Shown here: positions 1 through 7,239 of the stretch, piece by piece
Numbering within the stretch: the first letter of the stretch is position 1
Layout: every line of letters begins with the position of its first letter
Source: CAYMSA01 sp964392965
Lineage (GTDB): Bacteria; Actinomycetota; Coriobacteriia; Anaerosomatales; Anaerosomataceae
NCBI GenBank assembly: GCA_964392965.1
Contig: CAYMSA010000067.1
Coordinates: 1 to 9,119, forward strand
Reading direction: 5' to 3'
Length of the DNA: 9,119 nucleotides
Program-made: the position numbers and the translations under genes
The notes under the pieces: model-generated
What the model was told of the DNA's origin: nothing
Databases searched by the model: none
The model's input: only the letters and a program-made list of their open reading frames with translations

Positions 1-1296
1 AAGCCCCCACGCCTCGGCGGTGATGGCGCCCGAGAACCACGAGCCGGCGGCGGTCAGACGCCAGCGGCTTCTCGCTCCGCCGCTGCCCCCGCTCGCCAGC
101 AAGCCGTCCCGCTCGAGGCCCTCCACGAAGGCGAGCGCGGGCGCGTCGAGCGCCTTCTCCTCCACGCTGTCGCCCATGAGCGCCGCCACGAGCGGACGCG
201 CGCGCTGCTCGGCGGCGCTGTACGTCCCGCTGTCCACGGGAACCTCCCCGGGCGACGCCTCGAGGTAGCGCTCAAGCTCGTCGTGCCGGTAGAAGCGAGC
301 GCCGAAGACCCCGTCGGCGGAGGAGCCGAGTGCGAGCAGGTCCTCCCCGCGAACCGCGTGGCGCGAGTAGAGGTTGCCGTCCCGCCCGCGTGCGAAATGC
401 GTGACGTGGTTGCGTGCGTAGCCGAGCGTCTCGAGGTGCTCGGAGGCGTGTGCGAGCAGTGTGAAGTCGGCGAACAGACGCCCCTCGTCGCGTGATGCGA
501 GCCCGTGGCGCGCCATGAACGCCTGGTTCCGGCTGCCGTGGTTGAGATGGTAGAGCGACACACCCTCGGCACCTGCCGAGGCGAGCTGCCCGATGTCGGC
601 ACAGAGCTCTTCGGCGCTCTGGCCGGGCAGGCCGTAGAGCAGGTCAGCCGAGGCGATACAACCGTCGTCCACACACGCTGCGATGCCGTCGAGGACGTCC
701 GCCGGGCCACCGCGCCTGCCGAGCAGACGGCGCATCCCCGGCTGCAGCGACTGCACGCCCACGTGGACGCGCGTGAAGCCGAGTCGTCCGAGCGCCTCCC
801 GGCCCGCGGGCGTGAGCGAACGCGCGGTCGTCTCGATCGCCCACTCGGTGGCCGCGTCCGTAGCGAGCGCATCTCGCAGGGCGGTCGTCACCCGGCCGAG
901 AGCGTCCTCTCCGATCGCGAGCGGCGTACCCCCGCCGAAGTGCACGGTCGTGACGGCACGGCCGGCGAGACCCGGAAGCGAAGCCCAGCGGGCAAGCTCG
1001 CCGAGCAGTACGCGCAGGTAGCGCTCGACCGTCTCGCCCCCGTCGCGGGGTAGCACGGCCGCGTGACAGTCGCAGAACGGGCACCGCGTGGCACAGAAGG
1101 GGATGTGGACGTACACGGAGATGGCGGAGGCGTCGCCGGTGGCGCCCTCGGCAAGGGACCGCTCGAGCGCTGTCCACGTGGGCGACGGCCCATCGGTAAG
1201 GCCGCGTGACATCCACAGCGGCACGGGCAGGTGCGCGTCGGCAGGATAGCGCGCGCGGGCCCGCGCCCATGCGTTGCGAAGTGCGGTCTCGTTCAC
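1..1296 (-). CDS. HemN/HemW-like radical SAM enzyme (partial, 3' end beyond window)
   Basis: The frame is open for 432 codons from GTG 1296 to the window edge with no stop. HemN-type signatures are clear: VHIPFC-x3-C-x2-C-x-C (Cys68/72/75/77), HFGGGTP (119-125), VGVQSL (179-184), DLLYGLPGQ (218-226) and LALGSSADGVFG (321-332). The family includes coproporphyrinogen III dehydrogenase HemN, heme chaperone HemW and class C radical SAM methyltransferases of natural-product pathways, which can bind two SAM molecules. The N-terminal 60 residues precede the core. The GTG overlaps the U32-like stop by 4 bases (GTGA), with AAGG (1309-1306) upstream, so it belongs to the same operon. That placement favours a peptide-tailoring role such as methylation over heme synthesis, but sequence alone does not decide. 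Only the last residues seem to be missing given the usual family length. Confidence 0.9.
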   Translation of the reverse strand, partial: MNETALRNAWARARARYPADAHLPVPLWMSRGLTDGPSPTWTALERSLAEGATGDASAISVYVHIPFCATRCPFCDCHAAVLPRDGGETVERYLRVLLGELARWASLPGLAGRAVTTVHFGGGTPLAIGEDALGRVTTALRDALATDAATEWAIETTARSLTPAGREALGRLGFTRVHVGVQSLQPGMRRLLGRRGGPADVLDGIAACVDDGCIASADLLYGLPGQSAEELCADIGQLASAGAEGVSLYHLNHGSRNQAFMARHGLASRDEGRLFADFTLLAHASEHLETLGYARNHVTHFARGRDGNLYSRHAVRGEDLLALGSSADGVFGARFYRHDELERYLEASPGEVPVDSGTYSAAEQRARPLVAALMGDSVEEKALDAPALAFVEGLERDGLLASGGSGGARSRWRLTAAGSWFSGAITAEAWGL

Positions 1297-2225
1297 GACC
1301 GGGCGCCTTCGTAGTAGCTGCGACAGTAGCCGCAGGTGGCACAACGCCGGTCGCAGGCGAGCGTGTGTGCGAAGAACTCCCGGGTGATCGGCGGGACAGG
1401 CACGCCTGTGACCGGGCCGCCGCCGATCTCGGCGAGCTCGAGCGGCTCGCGCCTCGCGTACGCGCGCACGACGCGCAGGTAGCGCTCGGGGTCACGCAGG
1501 GTCACGCGGCCGTCCAGCTTCAGCTCGTCGTAGAGGCCGTCGAACAGGTCGAGGTGCTGCGGCAGAGCCCAGGCTCCGGTGAGCGCGAGCCACGGCTCGC
1601 GGGCGAGGAGCCCCGCGCGCAGTGACGCCGGGAAGGCCTCGGCAGACGCCATCTCGTAGAAGTGCTGCACGCGATAGACGCAGCCCGGCAGACAGCCTTC
1701 GTTCATCATGAGCCGAATGCGGCCGGAGAATGCCTCGCCGAGCGCGCGCAGCGCGACGGGGTCGCGCATCGCGCGGTCCGAGGGCGTGAGCGTGTCGAAG
1801 AGGCCCTCGAGGTACACGACCTGCAGGGGCGTGGCGATTTCCAGCAGCGTGGAGGCCGAGAGCGACAGCGCCGGAAACGCGGCGCGCATCCGCCGGGCGA
1901 GGCCGACGCTCGCCAGCACGACCTCGGCGATGTCGGCCTCCTCCGTGAGGCGGCGCAGCGCGGGCTCGATGCTGGCGAACGCGCTGTCGGCGGACCCGGC
2001 GTGCACGATCGGGTTGATGAGCACCGAGCGCTCCACGTGCTCGCTCGCAAGAAGCGCACCAAGATGCGCAGAGGGCTGCGGGGGACGGCCCGAGCCGATC
2101 GTCGCGTACTCGGCGGACACCGCGCTCAGAGGGAAGTAGACGGTGACGCGGTCGGGCGCCACAACGTCCGCGACGCGCTCCCAGAACGCGCCCGGCTGGT
2201 CGATGTAGGGCAGCACCCAGCGCAT
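1293..2225 (-). CDS. Peptidase U32-like iron-sulfur protein
   Basis: This 310-residue protein resembles the U32 family in its order of strand-like segments (VTVYFPLS at 27-34, SVLINPIVH at 67-75) and in NEGC-x3-C (Cys178, Cys182) followed by HF (188-189). A C-terminal C291-x3-C295-x2-C298-x2-C301 cluster motif follows, just before the end. Members of this family such as UbiU/UbiV and TrhP carry [4Fe-4S] clusters and act in oxygen-independent hydroxylation of ubiquinone precursors or tRNA; proteolysis is doubtful for the family as a whole. Here it sits between two radical SAM genes, so it might hydroxylate the same peptide. ATG 2225 is 4 bases after the stop of enzyme E and has GGAGGT (2241-2236) upstream, which rules out the long extension to 2459. 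Family assignment is from remembered motif pattern and needs a profile search. Confidence 0.75.
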   Translation of the reverse strand: MRWVLPYIDQPGAFWERVADVVAPDRVTVYFPLSAVSAEYATIGSGRPPQPSAHLGALLASEHVERSVLINPIVHAGSADSAFASIEPALRRLTEEADIAEVVLASVGLARRMRAAFPALSLSASTLLEIATPLQVVYLEGLFDTLTPSDRAMRDPVALRALGEAFSGRIRLMMNEGCLPGCVYRVQHFYEMASAEAFPASLRAGLLAREPWLALTGAWALPQHLDLFDGLYDELKLDGRVTLRDPERYLRVVRAYARREPLELAEIGGGPVTGVPVPPITREFFAHTLACDRRCATCGYCRSYYEGARS

Positions 2226-2229
2226 GCGC

Positions 2230-3294
2230 TCACGCACCTCCCGACGGGTCGACGCCGGCGCGAGGAGGCGAAACCCTGCCGAGCTGACGGGCCCGGCAGC
2301 CGCCACCGCACCGCCCTTCGGCGCGATGCTCGCACGAACCGCAATCGTCGAAGATGCCCGCGTGCGGCTGCGCCTCGAACCAGCGGTCGAAGCGTGCGGC
2401 GAGGTCCGCGCGCGTGACGACACGATCCACGGGGAGACGGAGCCCGTGCGAGAGCCCAAAGCACGCGATCGCGTCGCCTTCGGGCAGCACGTCGACGATG
2501 GGCCCGCAGCGCACGCCCGTCTGCGTCATCAGGCGCGGGTGAAGCCCGGCGAACGCGGAGGAGAACATGCATGGCACGAAGCCGCAATCGAAGCCCACGC
2601 GAACGCCCGCCGCCTCCATGCGCTCCACGAACGCCTCGATGGCCGGGCCGAGAGCGCGCAGGTCCACCGGAATCGCGCGGAGGTTCGCGCCGCCCCACAC
2701 CGGATGCGCCACGCCCAGCTGGATGCTGCGGCGCGCACCATGGCGCTCGATGAGGCCGAGGAGGAAGTCGGCCGTAGCGCCCGAGCGCAGCAGCCCGGCC
2801 GTCTCGGCATCCACCGTGAGCCCGAGCTCGACGCGCGGACCGAGTGTCTTGAGCAGCAGCTCCTGGGACTCCATGAGCGCGGGATCGTCGCGACCGGGGA
2901 CCGCCACGTTGAGGAAGACCGTGAGGCGCGCGGGGGTTTCGGCCCGGGCGTCCGGGAGGGCTTCTGCCTGCACCCCGGCCGGAGCGCCCGGAACCCCCTC
3001 GGCCAGGCGCGCGAGCTCCGCCACGGCCTCGCCCGGAACGTGTCCGCCCGTCATGACCGTGACGCCGAAGCCGCGCTCGAACGCCCGGCGCGCGAGCGTG
3101 CCGAACGCCGGATGGAGCAGCGGCTCGCCGCCGAGGAGCCGCGCATCGTTCACACCCGAGCGATCGAGGAAGTCGAGCATCCGCCCGAAGACCTCCGGCG
3201 TCATGTCGACCGTCGCCCCGGCAGCACGCTCGTCGGCGGCGAAGCAGTACGCGCATCCCCGCAAGCAGCGGCGTGTGATCGCGACGTTCGCCAT
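2230..3294 (-). CDS. Short radical SAM enzyme E with SPASM-like C-terminus
   Basis: This 354-residue protein begins almost directly with the radical SAM core: C10-x3-C14-x2-C17 and GGEP at 55-58, so it lacks the N-terminal domain of enzymes A, C and D. The C-terminal third has DCGFVPC (Cys237/242), then C263-x9-G273-x4-C278 and C318-x2-C321-x7-C329-x3-C333. This is a SPASM-like pattern with a 7- rather than 5-residue spacing and no final cysteine. It may therefore hold one or two auxiliary clusters with altered ligation. ATG 3294 starts 2 bases after the stop of enzyme D; a GTG at 3315 would add seven residues and overlap enzyme D, but a GGAAG site (3310-3306) better fits 3294. The substrate is unknown; the Cys-repeat protein is the likely one by context. 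Confidence 0.9.
   Translation of the reverse strand: MANVAITRRCLRGCAYCFAADERAAGATVDMTPEVFGRMLDFLDRSGVNDARLLGGEPLLHPAFGTLARRAFERGFGVTVMTGGHVPGEAVAELARLAEGVPGAPAGVQAEALPDARAETPARLTVFLNVAVPGRDDPALMESQELLLKTLGPRVELGLTVDAETAGLLRSGATADFLLGLIERHGARRSIQLGVAHPVWGGANLRAIPVDLRALGPAIEAFVERMEAAGVRVGFDCGFVPCMFSSAFAGLHPRLMTQTGVRCGPIVDVLPEGDAIACFGLSHGLRLPVDRVVTRADLAARFDRWFEAQPHAGIFDDCGSCEHRAEGRCGGGCRARQLGRVSPPRAGVDPSGGA
2236..2241 (-). promoter_or_regulatory. Shine-Dalgarno for the U32-like gene
   Basis: GGAGGT on the minus strand lies 10 bases before ATG 2225 within the end of enzyme E. It supports this start over the in-frame upstream codons. Confidence 0.7.
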
Positions 3295-3296
3295 CG

Positions 3297-4685
3297 CTAC
3301 ACCAGCTTCCGCCACGTGCCGAGCCGGTCATCCGCGTGCAGCGCGAGCGCCTCGGCGGCACTGTCGCTCGCGAGGAGCGTCCGGGCCTCGTCCTCGCACC
3401 CCACGCGCGTGAGCAGCCGGGCCGCCGTGATGAGCCGGATCGCCTGGCAGCGGGCGTCGAACTCGAGCGCGCATCCGGGCGGCGTCTGGTCCACGTGACA
3501 GCCACCCGCACAGGTGTAGCGGCAGAAGCAGCGCTCGCACCGCGGTTTGACCGCGAGCGCCGCCTCGATGCGGCCGAGGCGCGCGACGTCCACGCGCACC
3601 CGCCCGTCGGGCAGCACGCGTCCGAGTGAGAGTTCGAGCCCCCGCGAACGCCAACGCCCGGGGTCGAGGTAGCAGCCCGTGATCGCACCGTCCGGCCACA
3701 GCATGAGCGCGCCGGTGCCGAGCGGACACGACGTGGCCCTCGGCCCGACGAGCTCCGAGGGTCCGTGCACGACCCGCACATCGTAGGCGGCGGCGATCCG
3801 CTCGGCCGCGGCGAGCCCACGCGCGAACGCCAGCGGATCGGGGGCCGCAAGCCCTGCCGCGAGCGAGGCGCCCGACTCGGCGAGCATCTCGAAGGAGATG
3901 GCGGCGGGAGCGAACGCGGTGCAGAAGTGCTCCGCGATGGCCGGCATCGCGTCGACCGAGCGGTCGGTCACGCACGCGCGGAGGCAGAGCTCGATGGGCG
4001 CCCGCTGGAGACGGCGGACCGTCGCCGCCACCTCGGCGTACGTGCCCGTCCCATCGGGCCGCTGGCGGGAGGCATCGTGCATCGCCCGGTCGCCGTCGAG
4101 CGACACCACCACCGAGTCGACCTCGTCGCCGAGGAAGTCGGCCACCTCCGTGCGGAAGACGCCGTTCGTCGTGACCTCGAACCACGGCGTGAGCCCGTAG
4201 CGACCGGCTATCGACCGGGTCTCGGCGACGATGCGCTCCACCACACGCCAGGCGACCATCGGCTCACCGCCGAAGAAGTGCACGCGCAGCATGCGCTCGC
4301 CGCGTGCGCGCAGGTCGGCGGCCACATGCTCCACGAGCACCGCCGCCACGGCCGGATCGAGCAGCGTGATCGGCGCGTCCGCCGAGCCGAAGTCGCAGTA
4401 GACGCAGCGTAGGTTGCAGGCGCGCGTGGGCATGATGATGAGCTTGGCCGGGTCAGGCATCCCGGGAAACGCGGGCCCGCCCGGTGGCGGGACCGTGAGC
4501 GTCTGCCAGAGCTCGAGCGCCTCGAGGGTGGGGGCCGTGCGCGCGGGCTCCAAGCACTGCGCCAACTGGCCGAGCGCCGTGTGGTTCACGACCGCGACCG
4601 TCCACGTGGCCGGCGCGAAGACCAGCCAGCGGTCGTTGAGCGGCAGCGCGTAGACGTCGCCGTTGGGCGTCACGCGGCACGTCAT
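3297..4685 (-). CDS. Radical SAM/SPASM peptide maturase-like enzyme D
   Basis: This 462-residue enzyme carries an N-terminal domain (1-80, LVFAPATW at 21-28), a canonical radical SAM core with Cys90/94/97 (CNLRCVYC) and FFGGEP (137-142), and a complete SPASM set: C320-x12-G333-x4-C338, C383-x2-C386-x5-C392-x3-C396 and Cys413. SLDG (195-198) is typical of anaerobic sulfatase-maturase-like and peptide-maturase enzymes. A helical tail of about 45 residues follows the SPASM domain. ATG 4685 overlaps the stop of enzyme C by 4 bases and has a strong GAGGAGG site 7 bases upstream, so the longer open frame to 4925 is discarded. It is the most canonical of the three A/C/D paralogs and a good candidate for forming Cys-based thioethers, though that is inference from the family. 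Confidence 0.93.
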   Translation of the reverse strand: MTCRVTPNGDVYALPLNDRWLVFAPATWTVAVVNHTALGQLAQCLEPARTAPTLEALELWQTLTVPPPGGPAFPGMPDPAKLIIMPTRACNLRCVYCDFGSADAPITLLDPAVAAVLVEHVAADLRARGERMLRVHFFGGEPMVAWRVVERIVAETRSIAGRYGLTPWFEVTTNGVFRTEVADFLGDEVDSVVVSLDGDRAMHDASRQRPDGTGTYAEVAATVRRLQRAPIELCLRACVTDRSVDAMPAIAEHFCTAFAPAAISFEMLAESGASLAAGLAAPDPLAFARGLAAAERIAAAYDVRVVHGPSELVGPRATSCPLGTGALMLWPDGAITGCYLDPGRWRSRGLELSLGRVLPDGRVRVDVARLGRIEAALAVKPRCERCFCRYTCAGGCHVDQTPPGCALEFDARCQAIRLITAARLLTRVGCEDEARTLLASDSAAEALALHADDRLGTWRKLV

Positions 4686-6043
4686 GCGAGCGCCTCCTCG
4701 AGAACGAGGGCCTCCATGAGCAGCCGCTGCGCCCTGCAGCGAAACGACCCCGGGTGCCTTCCGAGCGCACCCGGCTCGAGCACGCACACGTCCGGGCAGC
4801 CGAGCGCGCACTGGAGCACGCAGGGGCACTGCGCGCACTCGGCAGGCCGCTCGCGCGCAGCCGCGCCGAGGGCCGCGATCCGGTCGTAGTCGAGGCAGAA
4901 CGCGGGGGTCTCGCGTGACGCGCAAGGCGCATCCTCGCCGGGACCGCGCGACGGCCCTGCGTCACCCACCCGGACACCGCGCGCGTCGATATCGGGGGCG
5001 CGCGATGCGAGGAAGCAGCCGGTCGCCACGTCCCCCGGGGCGAGATTCACCACCGCGCGCGACACGTTGCAGTGCGGCCCGTACAGCTCGTGCGGTCGCA
5101 CGAGCGAGGTCGTGACCGGCACTCCCTCGGCGGTGCCGATGCGCCGCGCGACCAGAAATCCGTCCACGAAGCGGTCGGCGTCCCCGGGCGCGAGGCCCGA
5201 GGGCCGCAGGGCGCTGGAGTACACCGGTTCGAGCCGCACCTCGCAGGGGCCGAGCCGCGTGATCGCGTAGCGGACGACCTCGGCCTGCCGGTCGATCGTC
5301 CCGGCGGTGACGGTCGCCCGCACGTGGAAGCGCGCTCCACACTCACGCAGGACTTCGGCCGTCCGCTCCACCACTGCCGAGGTGCCGCTGCCCGTGCGCG
5401 TCGGTCGCTGCACGTCCTGGATGTCGGGCGGCCCGTCGCACGAGAGACCGATGAGGTCGAACTCGCGCGCTGCCCACCGGGCGGTCTCGGCGGGGGTGGC
5501 GCCGCCGGTGGCCACGTACGTGCGCAAGGGCACGCCGATGCCCGCCGCAGCCTCCCGCACGATCGCGAGCACGCGCTTCGCGTCCGCGAGGTCGAGAAGC
5601 GGCTCGCCACCGCCGTGCAGCGCGAGCGTCATCGGCACGCCGCGCCGCAGGCACGACGTCGCCACGAGCTGCGCGGCGGACGCGAGCGCCGCATCCGAGA
5701 GCGGCGCGTCGGGCTCGGCACCGGGAACGGCGTGACAGTAGGAGCATGCGAGCGCGCAGGCGTTGTTGAGGAAGAGCGTGAGCCCCTCCGGCGCGAAAGG
5801 AGCAACCGCGGCGGCCGAGGCCGACTCGAGCGCTGCGCATGCCGCCGCCGCGAGACGGGCAGCGACCGCAGTGCACTCACCCGGGTCCGCACTTGCGAGC
5901 GCGCGCTCCACCGCTTCGGCCTCCTGCGCCGGCACGGCCACCGGGAACCGGGGCGCGTAGAAGACCGTCCGACCGTCGACGTCCGCCCGGAAGACCGGGA
6001 GGCTCGTCCCCTCGACGGCAGCGAATCGCCACTGCCCGCTCAT
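4682..6043 (-). CDS. Radical SAM/SPASM peptide maturase-like enzyme C
   Basis: This 453-residue enzyme has an N-terminal domain (about 1-85, VFYAPRF at 27-33), a radical SAM core with Cys96/100/103 and HGGGEP (143-148), and a SPASM region: Cys325 and Cys343 flanking the variable linker, C403-x2-C406-x5-C412-x3-C416, and Cys436. Extra cysteines occur at 374, 383, 408 and 420. It resembles enzyme A through the core: both have R-x-TVTAGT/S near 242-250 and an R-x-EP-x-Y motif (E272-P273 here), so the two look like paralogs. ATG 6043 overlaps the stop of enzyme B (ATGA), and AAGGA (6056-6052) lies 8 bases upstream, supporting this start. The expected role is modification of the Cys-repeat protein; the reaction is unknown. 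Confidence 0.92.
   Translation of the reverse strand: MSGQWRFAAVEGTSLPVFRADVDGRTVFYAPRFPVAVPAQEAEAVERALASADPGECTAVAARLAAAACAALESASAAAVAPFAPEGLTLFLNNACALACSYCHAVPGAEPDAPLSDAALASAAQLVATSCLRRGVPMTLALHGGGEPLLDLADAKRVLAIVREAAAGIGVPLRTYVATGGATPAETARWAAREFDLIGLSCDGPPDIQDVQRPTRTGSGTSAVVERTAEVLRECGARFHVRATVTAGTIDRQAEVVRYAITRLGPCEVRLEPVYSSALRPSGLAPGDADRFVDGFLVARRIGTAEGVPVTTSLVRPHELYGPHCNVSRAVVNLAPGDVATGCFLASRAPDIDARGVRVGDAGPSRGPGEDAPCASRETPAFCLDYDRIAALGAAARERPAECAQCPCVLQCALGCPDVCVLEPGALGRHPGSFRCRAQRLLMEALVLEEALA
4693..4699 (-). promoter_or_regulatory. Strong Shine-Dalgarno for enzyme D
   Basis: GAGGAGG on the minus strand lies 7 bases before ATG 4685, inside the end of the enzyme C gene. It decides the start of enzyme D against the long in-frame extension to 4925. 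Confidence 0.8.
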
Positions 6044-7239
6044 CGGCGGGGTCCTTCGGCATCAAGTGGCTCGAAGTCCACCCACTGCCCCGGGCCGTCC
6101 ACCCCGAGCGGCAGCAGCCGCCGCACGCGTGCGGCGTGCCTCTCCTCACCGCGATCCTCGACCACTGTCGGCCACCCGGCAAGACTCACCGCCCGCGCAA
6201 CGCGGTCGTCGAAGACGATCGCGGACTCGGCCACGCCCTCCCCGCACAGCCGTTCGTGCGAACGCATCGTGAAGGGGGCGAGCATCCGGCGTCGCCCCCG
6301 CAGCTGAAGCGCCTTGCTCCTCAGCGAGCAGTCGTTCACGCCGAGCGGGAGCCCCTTGGCACTCACCCGGCCCAACACCTCCCGAACCAGCCCCGCGCTT
6401 CCCGGGTCGACCTCGCACCGATGGCCGTCAGGCATCATGCGAGCGGCGCGCTCCCCCGCCATCCGACCCGACGGACTGCCCGGCTCGTAGACGAGCTCGT
6501 GCAGGTTGAGATACCGCACACCGAGTTCGGCCCACGGTTCGAGCGAGTCGAGCAACGCCTCCCGGTCCGCCGGGATAGCCGGCACCTCGACTCCCACCGC
6601 CGGCAGCAGCCGCACCGCTTCGTTGAGCGTGCGAAGAACGATCGCGTCGCGATAGCCGGTCGCCGCGAGGTCGAAGCGGAGCTCGTCGAGGCCCGCCTCG
6701 GCAAGACGCTCCAGCAGCCCGGACGTGAGCAGCGTGCCGTTCGTGTACGCCCAGAAGTAGACACCCGGTAACGCTGCGCGCAGCGTCTCAAGCCAGCGGA
6801 GCACCACGTCCGGCTCCAGGAAGGGCTCCCCTCCCGAGAAGCTGACGCCGGTCACGCCGGTCTCGAGGTAGCGGGCGACCGACTCCCCGGCATCGCCGAA
6901 AGCGCCATGCGACCGGATCGAACCGCCGCCGTTCGGGGCCAGACAGAAGGGGCAGCTCAGGTTGCAGCGCATCGTCACGAACACGCAGTCCCACGTGCCG
7001 GACTTGCACGCGACGCAGCCAGGCGAGAGCTCGCCTATCCGGACGGTGCCGCCTGCATCCTGCACGACGACTCCCGGCACCTGCGATTCCGCGAGCGACA
7101 CCTCTCGCTCCCAGAGCTCGCGCGTGCGCTCCCGCAACGGCTCTCCCGTCGAGTAGCGAGCCGCCTCGGCAGCGATGCGGGCGACCGGCGCCGGAAGTGC
7201 TGCGCCCTGTGAGGCGCTTGTGAAGGGCTCCCGGCTCAC
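6040..7239 (-). CDS. Radical SAM enzyme B with extra N-terminal cysteines
   Basis: This 399-residue radical SAM protein has C-x3-C-x2-C at Cys92/96/99 (CNLSCPFC) and SGGEP at 135-139. Directly before the core is a C-x2-C pair (Cys75/78, PGCVAC) and Cys85. This resembles radical SAM proteins in which a short cysteine stretch precedes the barrel, as I recall for some archaeal COG2108-like members. The C-terminal part has NDCS (302-305) and a basic QLRGRRR stretch (312-318) but no C-x2-C-x5-C-x3-C SPASM signature, so it differs from enzymes A, C and D. The GTG start at 7239 overlaps the stop of enzyme A by 4 bases (GTGA); the ribosome site is weak, so coupling is likely. It could activate another enzyme or add a different modification; its reaction is not recognisable. 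Confidence 0.9.
   Translation of the reverse strand: MSREPFTSASQGAALPAPVARIAAEAARYSTGEPLRERTRELWEREVSLAESQVPGVVVQDAGGTVRIGELSPGCVACKSGTWDCVFVTMRCNLSCPFCLAPNGGGSIRSHGAFGDAGESVARYLETGVTGVSFSGGEPFLEPDVVLRWLETLRAALPGVYFWAYTNGTLLTSGLLERLAEAGLDELRFDLAATGYRDAIVLRTLNEAVRLLPAVGVEVPAIPADREALLDSLEPWAELGVRYLNLHELVYEPGSPSGRMAGERAARMMPDGHRCEVDPGSAGLVREVLGRVSAKGLPLGVNDCSLRSKALQLRGRRRMLAPFTMRSHERLCGEGVAESAIVFDDRVARAVSLAGWPTVVEDRGEERHAARVRRLLPLGVDGPGQWVDFEPLDAEGPRR

Noticed and set aside
2224..3498. Long plus-strand open frame of 424 codons
   Set aside because: It lies antisense to enzymes E and D, has an Arg/Ala/Glu-rich composition typical of GC-rich shadow frames, and shows no domain motif.
2126..3850. 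574-codon minus-strand open frame
   Set aside because: Overlaps enzymes D, E and the U32-like gene in another frame and is almost all Arg, Gly, Ala, Ser and Pro; a composition artefact.
4686..4925. N-terminal extension of enzyme D up to 4925
   Set aside because: It overlaps the SPASM coding region of enzyme C, is Arg-rich, and ATG 4685 has a strong Shine-Dalgarno and ATGA overlap.
5072..6307. Long plus-strand open frame of 411 codons
   Set aside because: Antisense to enzymes C and B, Arg-rich and low in hydrophobic structure; the minus-strand genes carry clear radical SAM motifs.
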